The translations under genes and the position numbers were made by a program. From positions 112,295-176,294 of the forward strand of contig JAMCAN010000004.1 of NCBI GenBank assembly GCA_023715185.1: a stretch of DNA of 64,000 nucleotides, read 5' to 3'. Below, piece after piece: positions 30,219 through 38,092 of this stretch. A model generated the notes under the pieces. The model was not told where the DNA came from. It worked only from the letters and a program-made list of their open reading frames with translations, and ran no database searches. Positions within the stretch are counted from its first letter, which is position 1. Each line of letters starts with the position of its first letter. This DNA is from Planococcus sp. MER TA 32b. Its GTDB lineage: Bacteria; Bacillota; Bacilli; Bacillales_A; Planococcaceae.

Positions 30219-30969
30219 AGTATATTGCCTTGACTTGGACGGCACAGTATTCAAAGGCAGAGAATTGATACCGGAAACGGCCGATTTTATTCATCGTCTG
30301 CAAGGAAAAGGCATCGAACCTTATTATGTAACGAATAATGCCTCCATGACTCAGCAGCAATTTGCGGATAAATTGGGCGCATTCGGCATTGTGGCGCCGG
30401 CTGAACACATTATGACTTCATCAATTGCAGCAGCAAAGTACATTAAAAGATGGTATCCGGGGAAAAAGGTTTTCATGATCGGGACAGATGGGGTGGAAGA
30501 AGCGCTTAAAAGTGAAGCGATTGAAAGAGTCTATGAAAATGCGGACATCGTGCTGATGGGCATTGACCGGAATATCAACTTTCAGAAACTGGCGACTGCC
30601 TGTCTGGAAGTCCGTAAAGGGGCTGTCTTTTTATCGACGAACAGGGATTTGGCGTTTCCTTCAGAGAAAGGTTTCATGCCGGGAAATGGGGCTTTTACAA
30701 AGGTCGTTTCCTCCTCAACAGGAGTTGAGCCCGTCTTCATCGGCAAACCGGAAATGCATATGCTGGAGGCGATCCAGTACGAAATCGGATGCAATAAAGA
30801 AGGCATGGTCATGATCGGGGATAATTACGATACCGATATACAAGCGGGCATCCGTTTCGGTGTCGATACGATCCATGTCAATACAGGGGTGACACCGATG
30901 GAAGAGGCGGTAAAGAAGGATGTTCCGCCTACTTATGCGATAGAAAATCTAAGTTACTGGGAAATTTAA
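30205..30969 (+). CDS. yutF: HAD-family phosphatase YutF (NagD-like)
   Basis: 254 residues, HAD superfamily IIA. Motif I CLDLDGTVFKG (nucleophile Asp), motif II YVTNNAS, motif III Lys in FIGKPE, and motif IV MIGDNYDTDIQAG. Start ATG 30205 lies within yutE; the longer upstream frame is only the other reading of yutE. Probable sugar-phosphate or nucleotide phosphatase; substrate unknown. Confidence 0.92.
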   Translation: MKDYKVYCLDLDGTVFKGRELIPETADFIHRLQGKGIEPYYVTNNASMTQQQFADKLGAFGIVAPAEHIMTSSIAAAKYIKRWYPGKKVFMIGTDGVEEALKSEAIERVYENADIVLMGIDRNINFQKLATACLEVRKGAVFLSTNRDLAFPSEKGFMPGNGAFTKVVSSSTGVEPVFIGKPEMHMLEAIQYEIGCNKEGMVMIGDNYDTDIQAGIRFGVDTIHVNTGVTPMEEAVKKDVPPTYAIENLSYWEI

Positions 30970-30993
30970 AAAAGCCATCGGTATGATGGCTTA
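30968..30993 (-). terminator. Hairpin between yutF and yuzB
   Basis: AAGCCATC-GGTAT-GATGGCTT, with TTTTTT on the minus strand side; it serves yuzB and includes its stop codon. Confidence 0.7.
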
Positions 30994-31227
30994 GAATAAT
31001 GGGTTTTCTTCTATAAACTCATACACTTTTTGTGTAAGTTCTTCAGGAGTGTCCGCTTCGACAATTTCGCCGTTCACTAGGGCGTAAAGAGTTTCGGAGC
31101 ATTTTGTACAATAACTCAGGCAGCCATATTCCAACACATCGAGATTTGGGTCCCGATCGAGTTTTTCAAAAGCATCCTGGGCTCCATTTACGATATTGCT
31201 GACGCAAAATTCAACAATCGGATTCAT
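30991..31227 (-). CDS. yuzB: YuzB family protein (DUF1450)
   Basis: 78 residues: PIVEFCVSNIVNG, VLEYGCLSYCTKCS with a cluster of Cys, then FALV-type strand YALVNGEIVEADTPEEL. The Cys arrangement suggests a small ferredoxin-like or metal-binding protein, but function is unknown. ATG 31227 is preferred over GTG 31236 because GAGGTG overlaps the latter and is correctly spaced for the former. Neighbour of yutJ as in B. subtilis. Confidence 0.83.
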   Translation of the reverse strand: MNPIVEFCVSNIVNGAQDAFEKLDRDPNLDVLEYGCLSYCTKCSETLYALVNGEIVEADTPEELTQKVYEFIEENPLF

Positions 31228-31301
31228 TAAGCTCACCTCGCTACTTCGAAATCCTACCTTTTTTCAAAGGTAAAGTCAATTATTTGATTTCTCCACTCAT
31301 G

Positions 31302-31471
31302 TGTCCAGACTCCAGCGGCCCAGCTCCTCGAGTCGCTTCGGTCTTGAATGAGATGGCAAAGAACGCGACTTGGTGTTCTAACTAAATAAAGGATGCTCCT
31401 GCATCGCTGCGCTAGCTTCGTCGCAAGAGATGGCCTCATAAAATCGGCCCATCTCTCGCTGTCGCTTTTCG
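31302..31471 (-). repeat. Family II repeat, copy D1 (variant interior)
   Basis: Begins TGTCCAGACTCCAGCGGCCC and ends CTCGCTGTCGCTTTTC like copy D2, but its interior differs and contains the inverted module TGCTCCTGCATCGCTGCGC (about 31392-31428). Confidence 0.5.
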
Positions 31472-31592
31472 GTGTCCAGACTCCAGCGGCCCAGCTCTTC
31501 GGGTCATAAGCCAGTCCAACTGCGCGGCCGAGGCCACTTCGTTGTTCTGTCTTATGCCTTTCAGAGCTAAGCGGGCGCTGTCGCTTTTCTTA
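31472..31592 (-). repeat. Family II repeat, copy D2 (about 121 bp)
   Basis: Reverse complement matches the 126-bp unit at 54678-54929 along its whole length: AAGAAAAGCGACAGCGCCCG, CTCTGAAAGGCATAAGAC, GGCTTATGACCCGAAGAGCT and CCGCTGGAGTCTGGACA are all shared. Confidence 0.7.
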
Positions 31593-31673
31593 AAGATATT
31601 GTGAAAGTTATCACAATCCGATATAATTTGATGTGAGAAAGTAGTAGACAGAAGAAAGTTAAAGGAGATATTT

Positions 31674-32741
31674 ATGCGAAAACTAGTCTTATTAGGCGGC
31701 GGTTACGGCAATATGAGAATATTGCTCCGTTTATTGCCAAGCAGTTTACCCCAGGACGTCGAAATCACGCTGATCGACCGGACACCGTTCCACAGCATGA
31801 AAACTGAATTTTACGCACTGGCTGCCGGTACTGAGTCAGATCAGGATGTTCGGGTCGATTTTCCGGAGCATGAGCGCCTTAAAATCGTTAATGGCGAAAT
31901 TTTGGAAATCGGGATTGATGAAAAATGCATCTTCATGGAAAACGGCCAACGGATCGGCTTTGATGACTTGGTTATCGGACTGGGTTGTGAAGATAAATAT
32001 CATAGTGTGCCAGGTGCTGATCAATACACTTACAGCATTCAAACCATTGGTCAGTCGAGACGGACTTATCAGGCGTTGCTGGGGCTGCCGGCTAACGCGG
32101 TTGTCGGTATAGTCGGAGCGGGACTGAGCGGAATCGAACTGGCGAGTGAACTCCGTGAAAGCCGTGACGATCTCCAGATAAAATTATTTGACCGCAGCCC
32201 GCGTATTTTACGTGATTTTCCAGAACGCCTAAGCAACTTCGTGAAAAAATGGTTCGATAGCCATAATGTAGATGTTGTATCGAATTCTAATATCACAAAA
32301 GTCGAGCCCAATCTTCTGTATAACCATGAAGAAACCATTCCTGTTGATGCGGTCGTATGGACGGCAGGCATCCAACCGGTTAAACCGGTGCGGGACCTAG
32401 GGTTGGAAAGTGACAATATCGGACGTCTGGTCATTAACCAATACCATCAATTGCCTTCTAATGAAAATGTCTACGTGGTAGGAGACTGTGCAGCTTTGCC
32501 GATGGCACCTTCCGCGCAGCTTGCTGAAGAGCAGGCGGAACAGATTGTCAAAGTGCTTAAGATGCGCTGGAAAGGTGAAGCTCTTCCTGAAACGATGCCT
32601 GAGATCAAGCTGAAAGGCTTCCTCGGATCCCTCGGCAAGAAGCAAGGCTTCGCTTATCTGGCAGACCGGACTGTCACGGGACGGATTGCACGGCTGATGA
32701 AATCCGGTGTGTTATGGATGTATAAATGGCATAACGGGTGA
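31674..32741 (+). CDS. yutJ: FAD-dependent NADH dehydrogenase-like protein YutJ
   Basis: 355 residues, type II NADH dehydrogenase family. N-terminal FAD-binding KLVLLGGGYGNMRI, second nucleotide-binding GIVGAGLSGIELASEL near residue 140, AVVWTAGIQP and the FAD-contact VYVVGDCAALP near 267. Unlike many Ndh-2 enzymes the C-terminus ends SGVLWMYKWHNG with little amphipathic membrane anchor. Start ATG 31674 follows AAAGGAGATA. A paralogue lies 2.5 kb downstream. Electron acceptor unproven. Confidence 0.88.
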   Translation: MRKLVLLGGGYGNMRILLRLLPSSLPQDVEITLIDRTPFHSMKTEFYALAAGTESDQDVRVDFPEHERLKIVNGEILEIGIDEKCIFMENGQRIGFDDLVIGLGCEDKYHSVPGADQYTYSIQTIGQSRRTYQALLGLPANAVVGIVGAGLSGIELASELRESRDDLQIKLFDRSPRILRDFPERLSNFVKKWFDSHNVDVVSNSNITKVEPNLLYNHEETIPVDAVVWTAGIQPVKPVRDLGLESDNIGRLVINQYHQLPSNENVYVVGDCAALPMAPSAQLAEEQAEQIVKVLKMRWKGEALPETMPEIKLKGFLGSLGKKQGFAYLADRTVTGRIARLMKSGVLWMYKWHNG

Positions 32742-32755
32742 TGAAACCCAAAACA

Positions 32756-32784
32756 AAAAGCGCTCAGCAATGAGCGCTTTTTTT
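32756..32784 (+). terminator. Terminator after yutJ
   Basis: AAAAGCGCTC/GAGCGCTTTT hairpin with T-run; usable from both strands between convergent yutJ and yuzD. Confidence 0.85.
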
Positions 32785-32813
32785 GTGCAGATATGTTGGC
32801 CGTTAAGATTATC

Positions 32814-33137
32814 TCATTCCGCTTTAAAGCCATGCTTTTCGAGTTCTTTATAAATCGGTTTTAATTGGACATAACCTTCTGCGGCGACTTCATCTTCCAC
32901 AAGCACCAACGGATAGAAAAACTCATCATTTTGAATGCGTTCGATATAATCTTTTTGGCGATCGTCTTCCGGCTCTTTCTCAATATCGATATAAGTAATT
33001 GAAAATGGCTGGTCTTTATATTTTCTTGGTATGGCAGCCTGCAGCCACTCGAATGTATCGATTGAGGACGGGGCATTTACACAGCTGGCGCAGATTACTT
33101 CTGCTCCGTAAACTTCGATGGCAATATTCTTCGTCAT
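32814..33137 (-). CDS. yuzD: YuzD family protein (DUF1462)
   Basis: 107 residues with thioredoxin-like secondary structure: AIEVYGAEVICASCVNAPSS contains a CxxC (Cys17, Cys20), and FYPLVLVEDEVAAEGY resembles a cis-Pro strand. A Fe-S-linked or redox role is plausible from the neighbouring Nfu-like gene, which is divergent and 84 bp away. Start ATG 33137 follows CAGGAGGTCC. Confidence 0.82.
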   Translation of the reverse strand: MTKNIAIEVYGAEVICASCVNAPSSIDTFEWLQAAIPRKYKDQPFSITYIDIEKEPEDDRQKDYIERIQNDEFFYPLVLVEDEVAAEGYVQLKPIYKELEKHGFKAE

Positions 33138-33220
33138 AAATTTGGACCTCCTGGAAATTCAATAGTGGCTTTTTCTCTCTAATCACATTATAATGATTAT
33201 AATGAAAGGAGTCGATATAA

Positions 33221-33457
33221 ATGACTGAAGCTTTGATGGAAGAGCAAGTAATGGAAGTCTTAGATAAATTACGTCCATTCCTTTTACGTGACGGAGGAGA
33301 CTGTGAACTCGTCGACATAGAAGATGGCATCGTGAAACTTCGTCTGCTTGGAGCATGCGGAAGCTGCCCGAGTTCGACAATTACATTGAAAGCTGGAATT
33401 GAACGCGCGTTAACGGAGGAAGTTCCTGGCATAGTGGAAGTAGAACAAGTATTTTAA
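33221..33457 (+). CDS. yutI: NifU C-terminal-like Fe-S carrier YutI
   Basis: 78 residues consisting of a single Nfu domain with cluster-binding Cys46 and Cys49 in [12 protein letters not shown]. It carries 4Fe-4S clusters from the Suf scaffold to apo-proteins. Start ATG 33221 follows AAAGGAGTCG. Separated from the sufCDSUB operon by about 10 kb, as in B. subtilis. Own terminator. Confidence 0.93.
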   Translation: MTEALMEEQVMEVLDKLRPFLLRDGGDCELVDIEDGIVKLRLLGACGSCPSSTITLKAGIERALTEEVPGIVEVEQVF

Positions 33458-33462
33458 AGCCA

Positions 33463-33488
33463 AGGGACCTGTTGCGGGTCCCTTTTTC
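33463..33488 (+). terminator. Terminator after yutI
   Basis: AAGGGACC/GGTCCCTT hairpin with T-run. Confidence 0.85.
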
Positions 33489-33577
33489 TGTTTGTATAAT
33501 AGTGGAAAGCAAGTCAGCTTTCTTGTAAGCTGGCGGAATTTATTGATATGATAATCGAAAGGAAAGGGTGACAGGTA

Positions 33578-33940
33578 ATGGAACAGGTAGTCGAAATTAC
33601 AGAAGCCGCTTCTTTTCAGGTAAAAGAAATGATGCGACATAATGAAGAGGAAGATTCTTTCCTGCGTGTAGCTGTTAACGGCGGAGGCTGCAGCGGTTTG
33701 ACGTACGGCATGGGATTTGAGAAAGAGCAAGGTGCGGAAGATGATCTTTATGAACAATTCGGAATCCCGATTCTTATCGCGAAAGACGATGCACCGATTC
33801 TTAAAGGCACAGTAGTCGATTACAAACAATCGCTGATGGGCGGCGGCTTTACGATTGAAAATCCGAACGCCATCGCTTCGTGCGGCTGCGGCACTTCATT
33901 CCGTACAGCGAAAAAAGCTGGAACACCTGAAAGCTGCTGA
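33578..33940 (+). CDS. sufA: HesB/IscA-type Fe-S protein SufA (YutM)
   Basis: 120 residues, A-type carrier. Three conserved cysteines: Cys38 in NGGGCSGLTY, and Cys102 and Cys104 in ASCGCGTSFRT. Delivers Fe-S clusters assembled by SufBCD. The gene follows yutI on the same strand but after a terminator. Start ATG 33578 follows GGGTGACAGG. Confidence 0.93.
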   Translation: MEQVVEITEAASFQVKEMMRHNEEEDSFLRVAVNGGGCSGLTYGMGFEKEQGAEDDLYEQFGIPILIAKDDAPILKGTVVDYKQSLMGGGFTIENPNAIASCGCGTSFRTAKKAGTPESC

Positions 33941-33954
33941 TTAATGGAATATGG

Positions 33955-33995
33955 AAAAGCCTTCAGTGCCATACCGTGGCGCAGAAGGCTTTTTT
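33955..33995 (+). terminator. Terminator after sufA
   Basis: AAAAGCCTTC...GAAGGCTTTTTTC hairpin with an inner GCCA/TGGC stem. Confidence 0.85.
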
Positions 33996-34169
33996 CTGTA
34001 AATTGGGGAATAATCTGTTTACTTCCAAAGACGGATTATCTGGTGCTATCCAGTTGAAATCACTAGTTAAAAAGGCTAATATAGAGTGTAGGAGTAAATT
34101 GGAAACATTCTCAAACGTAATTTATGGTTTTCCGATTTAAAAAATGACTCGAAGGTGGTTGCGATTAGA

Positions 34170-35384
34170 TTGAAAAGACCGTCAATTTTAGTATTAGGAG
34201 CAGGCTATGGTGGATTGACTACTGTAGTGAATCTGCAAAAACTCATGGGAACAGACGAAGTCGACATCACGTTGATCAACAAAAACGAATACCATTACGA
34301 AAGCACATGGCTTCATGAAGCTGCAGCTGGAACAATGACTCCGGAGCAGGTCCGTTACGATATTAAAGAAGTAATCGATCCTGTTAAAGTCAGATTCGTT
34401 CAGGCTAGTGTTGAAGCGATTGATGTTGAAGGCAAGAAAGTCCTTACGGATAATGGCGAATTTACATATGATTATATCGTCATCGCCCTCGGTTTCGAAG
34501 GGGAAACATTCGGTATCGAAGGACTTGATAAATATGCTTTATCAATTGCAAACGTGAAAGCGGCGCGTTATATCCGCGAACACATCGAATTCCAATTTGC
34601 GACATGGTCGACTGAAGAAGTCAAAGACGACAGCCGTCTGACTATCGTTGTGGGCGGTGCTGGATTCACCGGGATCGAATTCCTTGGCGAACTGGCGAAC
34701 CGTGTACCTGAACTTTGCAAAGAGTTTGATGTGCCTCGTGAAAAAGTACGTGTAGTATGCGTAGAAGCTGCTCCAATGGTGCTTCCAGGATTTGACCCTG
34801 AATTGGTCAACTATGCTGTAGGTCATCTTGAGTCAAAAGGAATTGAATTCTCAATTGGCACTCCGGTTGTGGAAGCGACTCCCGAAGGCGTCAACATCAA
34901 GAAGGGCGACGATGAGTTCGAATTCATCAAAGCCGGCACAGTTGTCTGGGCTGCCGGAGTTCGCGGCAACAGATTGATCGAATCTACACCTATCGAAAAT
35001 ATGCGTGCTCGCGTTAAAGTTGAAAAAGACCTTCGCGCACCAGCTTTCCCTGATGTATTTATCATCGGTGACTGCGCATTGATGATCAATGAAGAAACAA
35101 ACCGTCCATATCCGCCGACAGCTCAAATCGCCATGCAACAGGCAGAAGCAACAGCTGCCAACCTTAAAGCGTTGATCCAAGGCGGCACAACACAGGAATT
35201 CATTCCTGATCTTAAAGGTACAGTTTGTTCACTTGGCGATGACGATGCGATTGGTGTTGTATTCGGCAAAAAAGTTACCGGCAAGAGAGCTTCTTTCATG
35301 AAGAAAATGATCGACAACCGCGCTTTATATATGGTTGGCGGACCAAAATTAGTCATGAAAAAAGGGAAATTCAACGTACTTTAA
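34170..35384 (+). CDS. yumB: Type II NADH dehydrogenase (YumB-like)
   Basis: 404 residues, close to B. subtilis YumB. FAD site [21 protein letters not shown]-like [20 protein letters not shown] site [17 protein letters not shown], and [10 protein letters not shown]. The C-terminal [20 protein letters not shown] is the usual amphipathic membrane-binding end. It reoxidises NADH with quinone without pumping protons. TTG 34170 (MKRPSILV) is preferred: AAGGTGG precedes it, whereas GTG 34155 overlaps that site. The homologue's start supports this choice. Confidence 0.9.
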   Translation: MKRPSILVLGAGYGGLTTVVNLQKLMGTDEVDITLINKNEYHYESTWLHEAAAGTMTPEQVRYDIKEVIDPVKVRFVQASVEAIDVEGKKVLTDNGEFTYDYIVIALGFEGETFGIEGLDKYALSIANVKAARYIREHIEFQFATWSTEEVKDDSRLTIVVGGAGFTGIEFLGELANRVPELCKEFDVPREKVRVVCVEAAPMVLPGFDPELVNYAVGHLESKGIEFSIGTPVVEATPEGVNIKKGDDEFEFIKAGTVVWAAGVRGNRLIESTPIENMRARVKVEKDLRAPAFPDVFIIGDCALMINEETNRPYPPTAQIAMQQAEATAANLKALIQGGTTQEFIPDLKGTVCSLGDDDAIGVVFGKKVTGKRASFMKKMIDNRALYMVGGPKLVMKKGKFNVL

Positions 35385-35391
35385 TCTTAGG

Positions 35392-35428
35392 GAAAGAAGT
35401 CTCCAAATGGGGGCTTCTTTTTTTTTTC
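35392..35428 (+). terminator. Terminator after yumB
   Basis: AAGAAGTCTCC/GGGGGCTTCTT stem followed by nine or more T. Confidence 0.8.
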
Positions 35429-35598
35429 GACGAAGACCCTATAATTAGTTAATAATTGTGAAAATTGTGTCCATTTTATGATATTATTAAAATTTATTTA
35501 ATGTATCCGCTTACATTCTCCCTTATCTCTTGCCAGTTATAAAACGCCATGTTATATTATCAGAATATTAAAAACAATAGCAGGAGGAGGTGTTTCGG

Positions 35599-35724
35599 AT
35601 GAAGAATTTCAAACAGGTCAAATCAACGAACCAATGCCCATATTGTGCAGGCCAAGGTTATTTCCAATTGCGTTTGGGCGGATCGGAAACGTGCTCTTGC
35701 TGCTCGGGATCAGGAAAAAAATAA
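35599..35724 (+). CDS. yuiA: Small zinc-ribbon-like protein YuiA (41 aa)
   Basis: 41 residues with QCPYCAGQGYF and ETCSCCSGSG, that is, two CxxC-like pairs and DnaJ-type CxxCxGxG spacing. It matches the YuiA family of tiny Zn-finger proteins located next to yumB and yuiB. Strong start: AGGAGGAGGTG before ATG 35599. Followed by a terminator. Function unknown. Confidence 0.8.
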   Translation: MKNFKQVKSTNQCPYCAGQGYFQLRLGGSETCSCCSGSGKK

Positions 35725-35738
35725 TATAGCTCAATCTT

Positions 35739-35776
35739 TAAAGCACGGCGCTGACTTAGCGCCGTGCTTTTCTTTT
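35739..35776 (+). terminator. Terminator after yuiA
   Basis: AAAGCACGGCGC/GCGCCGTGCTTT hairpin with T-run. Confidence 0.9.
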
Positions 35777-35914
35777 TGTAACCGGGGAAAGGGGACAGGG
35801 AGGAAAAGAGTTGTTTGATGATATCTCCATTAAGGGTATTAAAAACCATCTATATAAAAAGTGTCTTGATGAACCACCTCAGTGTAAGACCACCATGAAA
35901 AAGGAGAGGGTAAT

Positions 35915-36994
35915 ATGAAAAGAAGCTTAAAAATAGCCAGTGCCTTTATTGGGATTGTCGTGGGCGCTGGTTTTGCTTCGGGGCAAGAGATTTTGCAGTA
36001 CTATACAAGCTTCGGCTATTGGGGGCTTGGAGGTGTTCTTGTAGCAACCTTATTGTTCGGCTATATCGGAATGATTCTTACCCGTCTTGGGAGCCGCATG
36101 CAAACGACATCCCATGAAGATGTCGTCTACCGCATCAGTGGCAAATGGCTTGGAAAAGTGATTGATTATACATTGATTTTGACCTTATTCGGTATTTTGG
36201 TCGTCATGATTGCCGGAGCCGGCTCAATTTTCTCCCAGCAGTTCGACCTGGCACCGGCGTTCGGGCGTGGAATCATGATCGTGCTGGTCATCGTGACAAT
36301 TATGATGAACGTAAAAAAAGTCATTACAGTCATTTCCAGCATTACGCCATTCCTGATCCTGATGGTCGTAGGCATCGCCATTTACAGTGTTATGACGATG
36401 GACGGCAGTTTCAGTTCACTGGACCCGGTGGCCAAAGAGCAGCTGTCGGCAACGCCGAACTGGCTATTATCGGCAATAAATTATGTATCGCTTGCCATTG
36501 CGCTGGGAGCCTCGATGTCGCTTGTCATGGGCGGCGCAGAAAAGGATGAGAAAGTGGCTGCCCGCGGCGGCTTGATTGGCGGTCTCGGCTTCGGCGTCCT
36601 TATCCTGCTGAGTTATGTGGCGATATTTGCGAAAGTGGATGTGGTCGGAGGAGCGGATCTGCCGATGCTTGCCATCGGCGATGATATTTCACCGGTACTC
36701 GGCATTATCATGGCGATTGTCATCTTTGCAATGATCTATAATACAGCAGTTAGCATGCTGTTATCATTTTCTGCACGCTTTACGGAAATCGGTACAAAAA
36801 AATTCCGGATTTTCGTCATCATCGCAGGACTTATTGCCTTTGCACTTAGCTTCCTCGGCTTTACATCCCTGGTCAACTGGCTCTATCCGGCAGTCGGCTA
36901 TCTTGGCTTGCTGCTGATCGGTGCATTGATTTTGGCGGATATCCGCAAAGTGGGGAAAAACGGCAGATCGAATAGTGAAAAAGCGACAAACTAA
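35915..36994 (+). CDS. YkvI-family membrane protein, putative carrier
   Basis: 359 residues with about ten membrane segments and an N-terminal LeuT/APC-fold-like IASAFIGIVVGAGFASGQEI, typical of YkvI-like proteins. Probably a sodium- or proton-coupled transporter; substrate unknown. Start ATG 35915 follows AAGGAGAGGG. It sits between yuiA and yuiB, which are adjacent in B. subtilis, so it looks like a lineage-specific insertion. Confidence 0.8.
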   Translation: MKRSLKIASAFIGIVVGAGFASGQEILQYYTSFGYWGLGGVLVATLLFGYIGMILTRLGSRMQTTSHEDVVYRISGKWLGKVIDYTLILTLFGILVVMIAGAGSIFSQQFDLAPAFGRGIMIVLVIVTIMMNVKKVITVISSITPFLILMVVGIAIYSVMTMDGSFSSLDPVAKEQLSATPNWLLSAINYVSLAIALGASMSLVMGGAEKDEKVAARGGLIGGLGFGVLILLSYVAIFAKVDVVGGADLPMLAIGDDISPVLGIIMAIVIFAMIYNTAVSMLLSFSARFTEIGTKKFRIFVIIAGLIAFALSFLGFTSLVNWLYPAVGYLGLLLIGALILADIRKVGKNGRSNSEKATN

Positions 36995-37095
36995 GCCACG
37001 GCTTGTGTCAATGTGATGAACTCTGTGTTACTGGATTGAAAGCCCCAGATATTTCAGTTAAACTGATTAGAGGAATATCGGAGGTTAGTATATAT

Positions 37096-37425
37096 ATGAA
37101 TAGTTCATTCACTATTGTCCAATTAATTATTTCAATGCTTTTATTTTATGTAATGTTTTTTGGTATCGGCTTTCTGCTGAACATGCTGTTGCGCATGACT
37201 TGGCTCATGGCAATTGTTTACCCGATCGTCATAATTCTCGTTATAGATGATGTTGGCGTTTTCGATTATTTCACCAATCCAGGAGAATCATTCAATATGC
37301 TGGGCGACACAATTACATCCCTCACTGGCACAGATATTGCTGTTCTGTTGTCGGGATTTGCCGGTGCGATTACAGCCGGCTTTGTCATGAAAGTCCTTCG
37401 GAAAATGGGATACCAGATGTTTTAA
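37096..37425 (+). CDS. yuiB: YuiB family membrane protein
   Basis: 109 residues with three predicted membrane spans: IVQLIISMLLFYVMFFGIGF, MTWLMAIVYPIVIILVIDDV and IAVLLSGFAGAITAGFVM. The C-terminus MKVLRKMGYQMF is typical of YuiB. ATG 37096 follows TCGGAGGTTAG; the frame upstream to 37003 has no start signal. Function unknown. Confidence 0.83.
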   Translation: MNSSFTIVQLIISMLLFYVMFFGIGFLLNMLLRMTWLMAIVYPIVIILVIDDVGVFDYFTNPGESFNMLGDTITSLTGTDIAVLLSGFAGAITAGFVMKVLRKMGYQMF

Positions 37426-37427
37426 AA

Positions 37428-37468
37428 AAATCCGTGCGAGCCAATTTGGCCTGCACGGATTTTTTTTA
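37428..37468. terminator. Bidirectional terminator between yuiB and yuiD
   Basis: AAATCCGTGC...GCACGGATTT stem with A-run before and T-run after, shared by the convergent genes. Confidence 0.87.
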
Positions 37469-37942
37469 TAGGATCAAACTGTAGACGATAGCGGAGATCG
37501 CGATGCCCGTTAACGCTCCCATAAATACTTCACTGGGTTTGTGGCCGAGCAGTGTCTTTAATTCTTCTGTTTTTTCTTCTTCTTTTTTCTTTGGCCAGTT
37601 TCTGGTTTCATTCATGAATAATTGCAGGTCCATCCGCATTTTATTGATTGTCAATGCCTGTTGCCCAGCTTGGAATCTGACACCCGTCGCATCGTACATG
37701 GTGATGACGGCGAACATGGTTGAAACCGCAAAGATAGTTGAACCGACACCATGTTCATAAGCGACTGCAGTTGTAAGGGAAGTCACTGCAGCAGAATGCG
37801 AACTTGGCATCCCGCCGGTGGAAGTGAAGAGCCTCCATTCCAGTTCCCGTGTCACTGCATATTGAATGGGTATTTTTATGAACTGGGCGAAGATGATTGC
37901 GAACAAGGCGATCATTAAGGGTGTATTCGTAAATAATTCCAT
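37466..37942 (-). CDS. yuiD: Divergent PAP2-family protein YuiD (DUF212)
   Basis: 158 residues, four to five membrane spans. TSTGGMPSSHSAAVTSL near residue 45 is the phosphatase-like SxxH core, and YDATGVRFQAGQQA near 85 is a family signature. Related to PAP2 phosphatases and plant Vps-like DUF212 proteins; activity unproven. Start ATG 37942. Confidence 0.88.
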   Translation of the reverse strand: MELFTNTPLMIALFAIIFAQFIKIPIQYAVTRELEWRLFTSTGGMPSSHSAAVTSLTTAVAYEHGVGSTIFAVSTMFAVITMYDATGVRFQAGQQALTINKMRMDLQLFMNETRNWPKKKEEEKTEELKTLLGHKPSEVFMGALTGIAISAIVYSLIL

Positions 37943-38092
37943 TTAATTATCAACCTTTCAAAGAGGAAATCTATTGCTTCAGTATAGCATACTCTGTTTT
38001 TCTACCTGCCGGAAACAATTTCGACTGCCGAACTACTATGCATTCGGAATCCATGCTAAACTGAAATAGAATAGATAATGAGGAGGAGACCA

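Larger units (their letters stand above)
31237..31673. other. yuzB-yutJ gap filled with repeats
   Basis: The 437 bp carry two inverted copies of repeat family II and one inverted copy of the GATGCAGGAGCA module. No gene is evident. The last 80 bp, AT-rich and starting near 31593, should hold the yutJ promoter. Confidence 0.6.
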
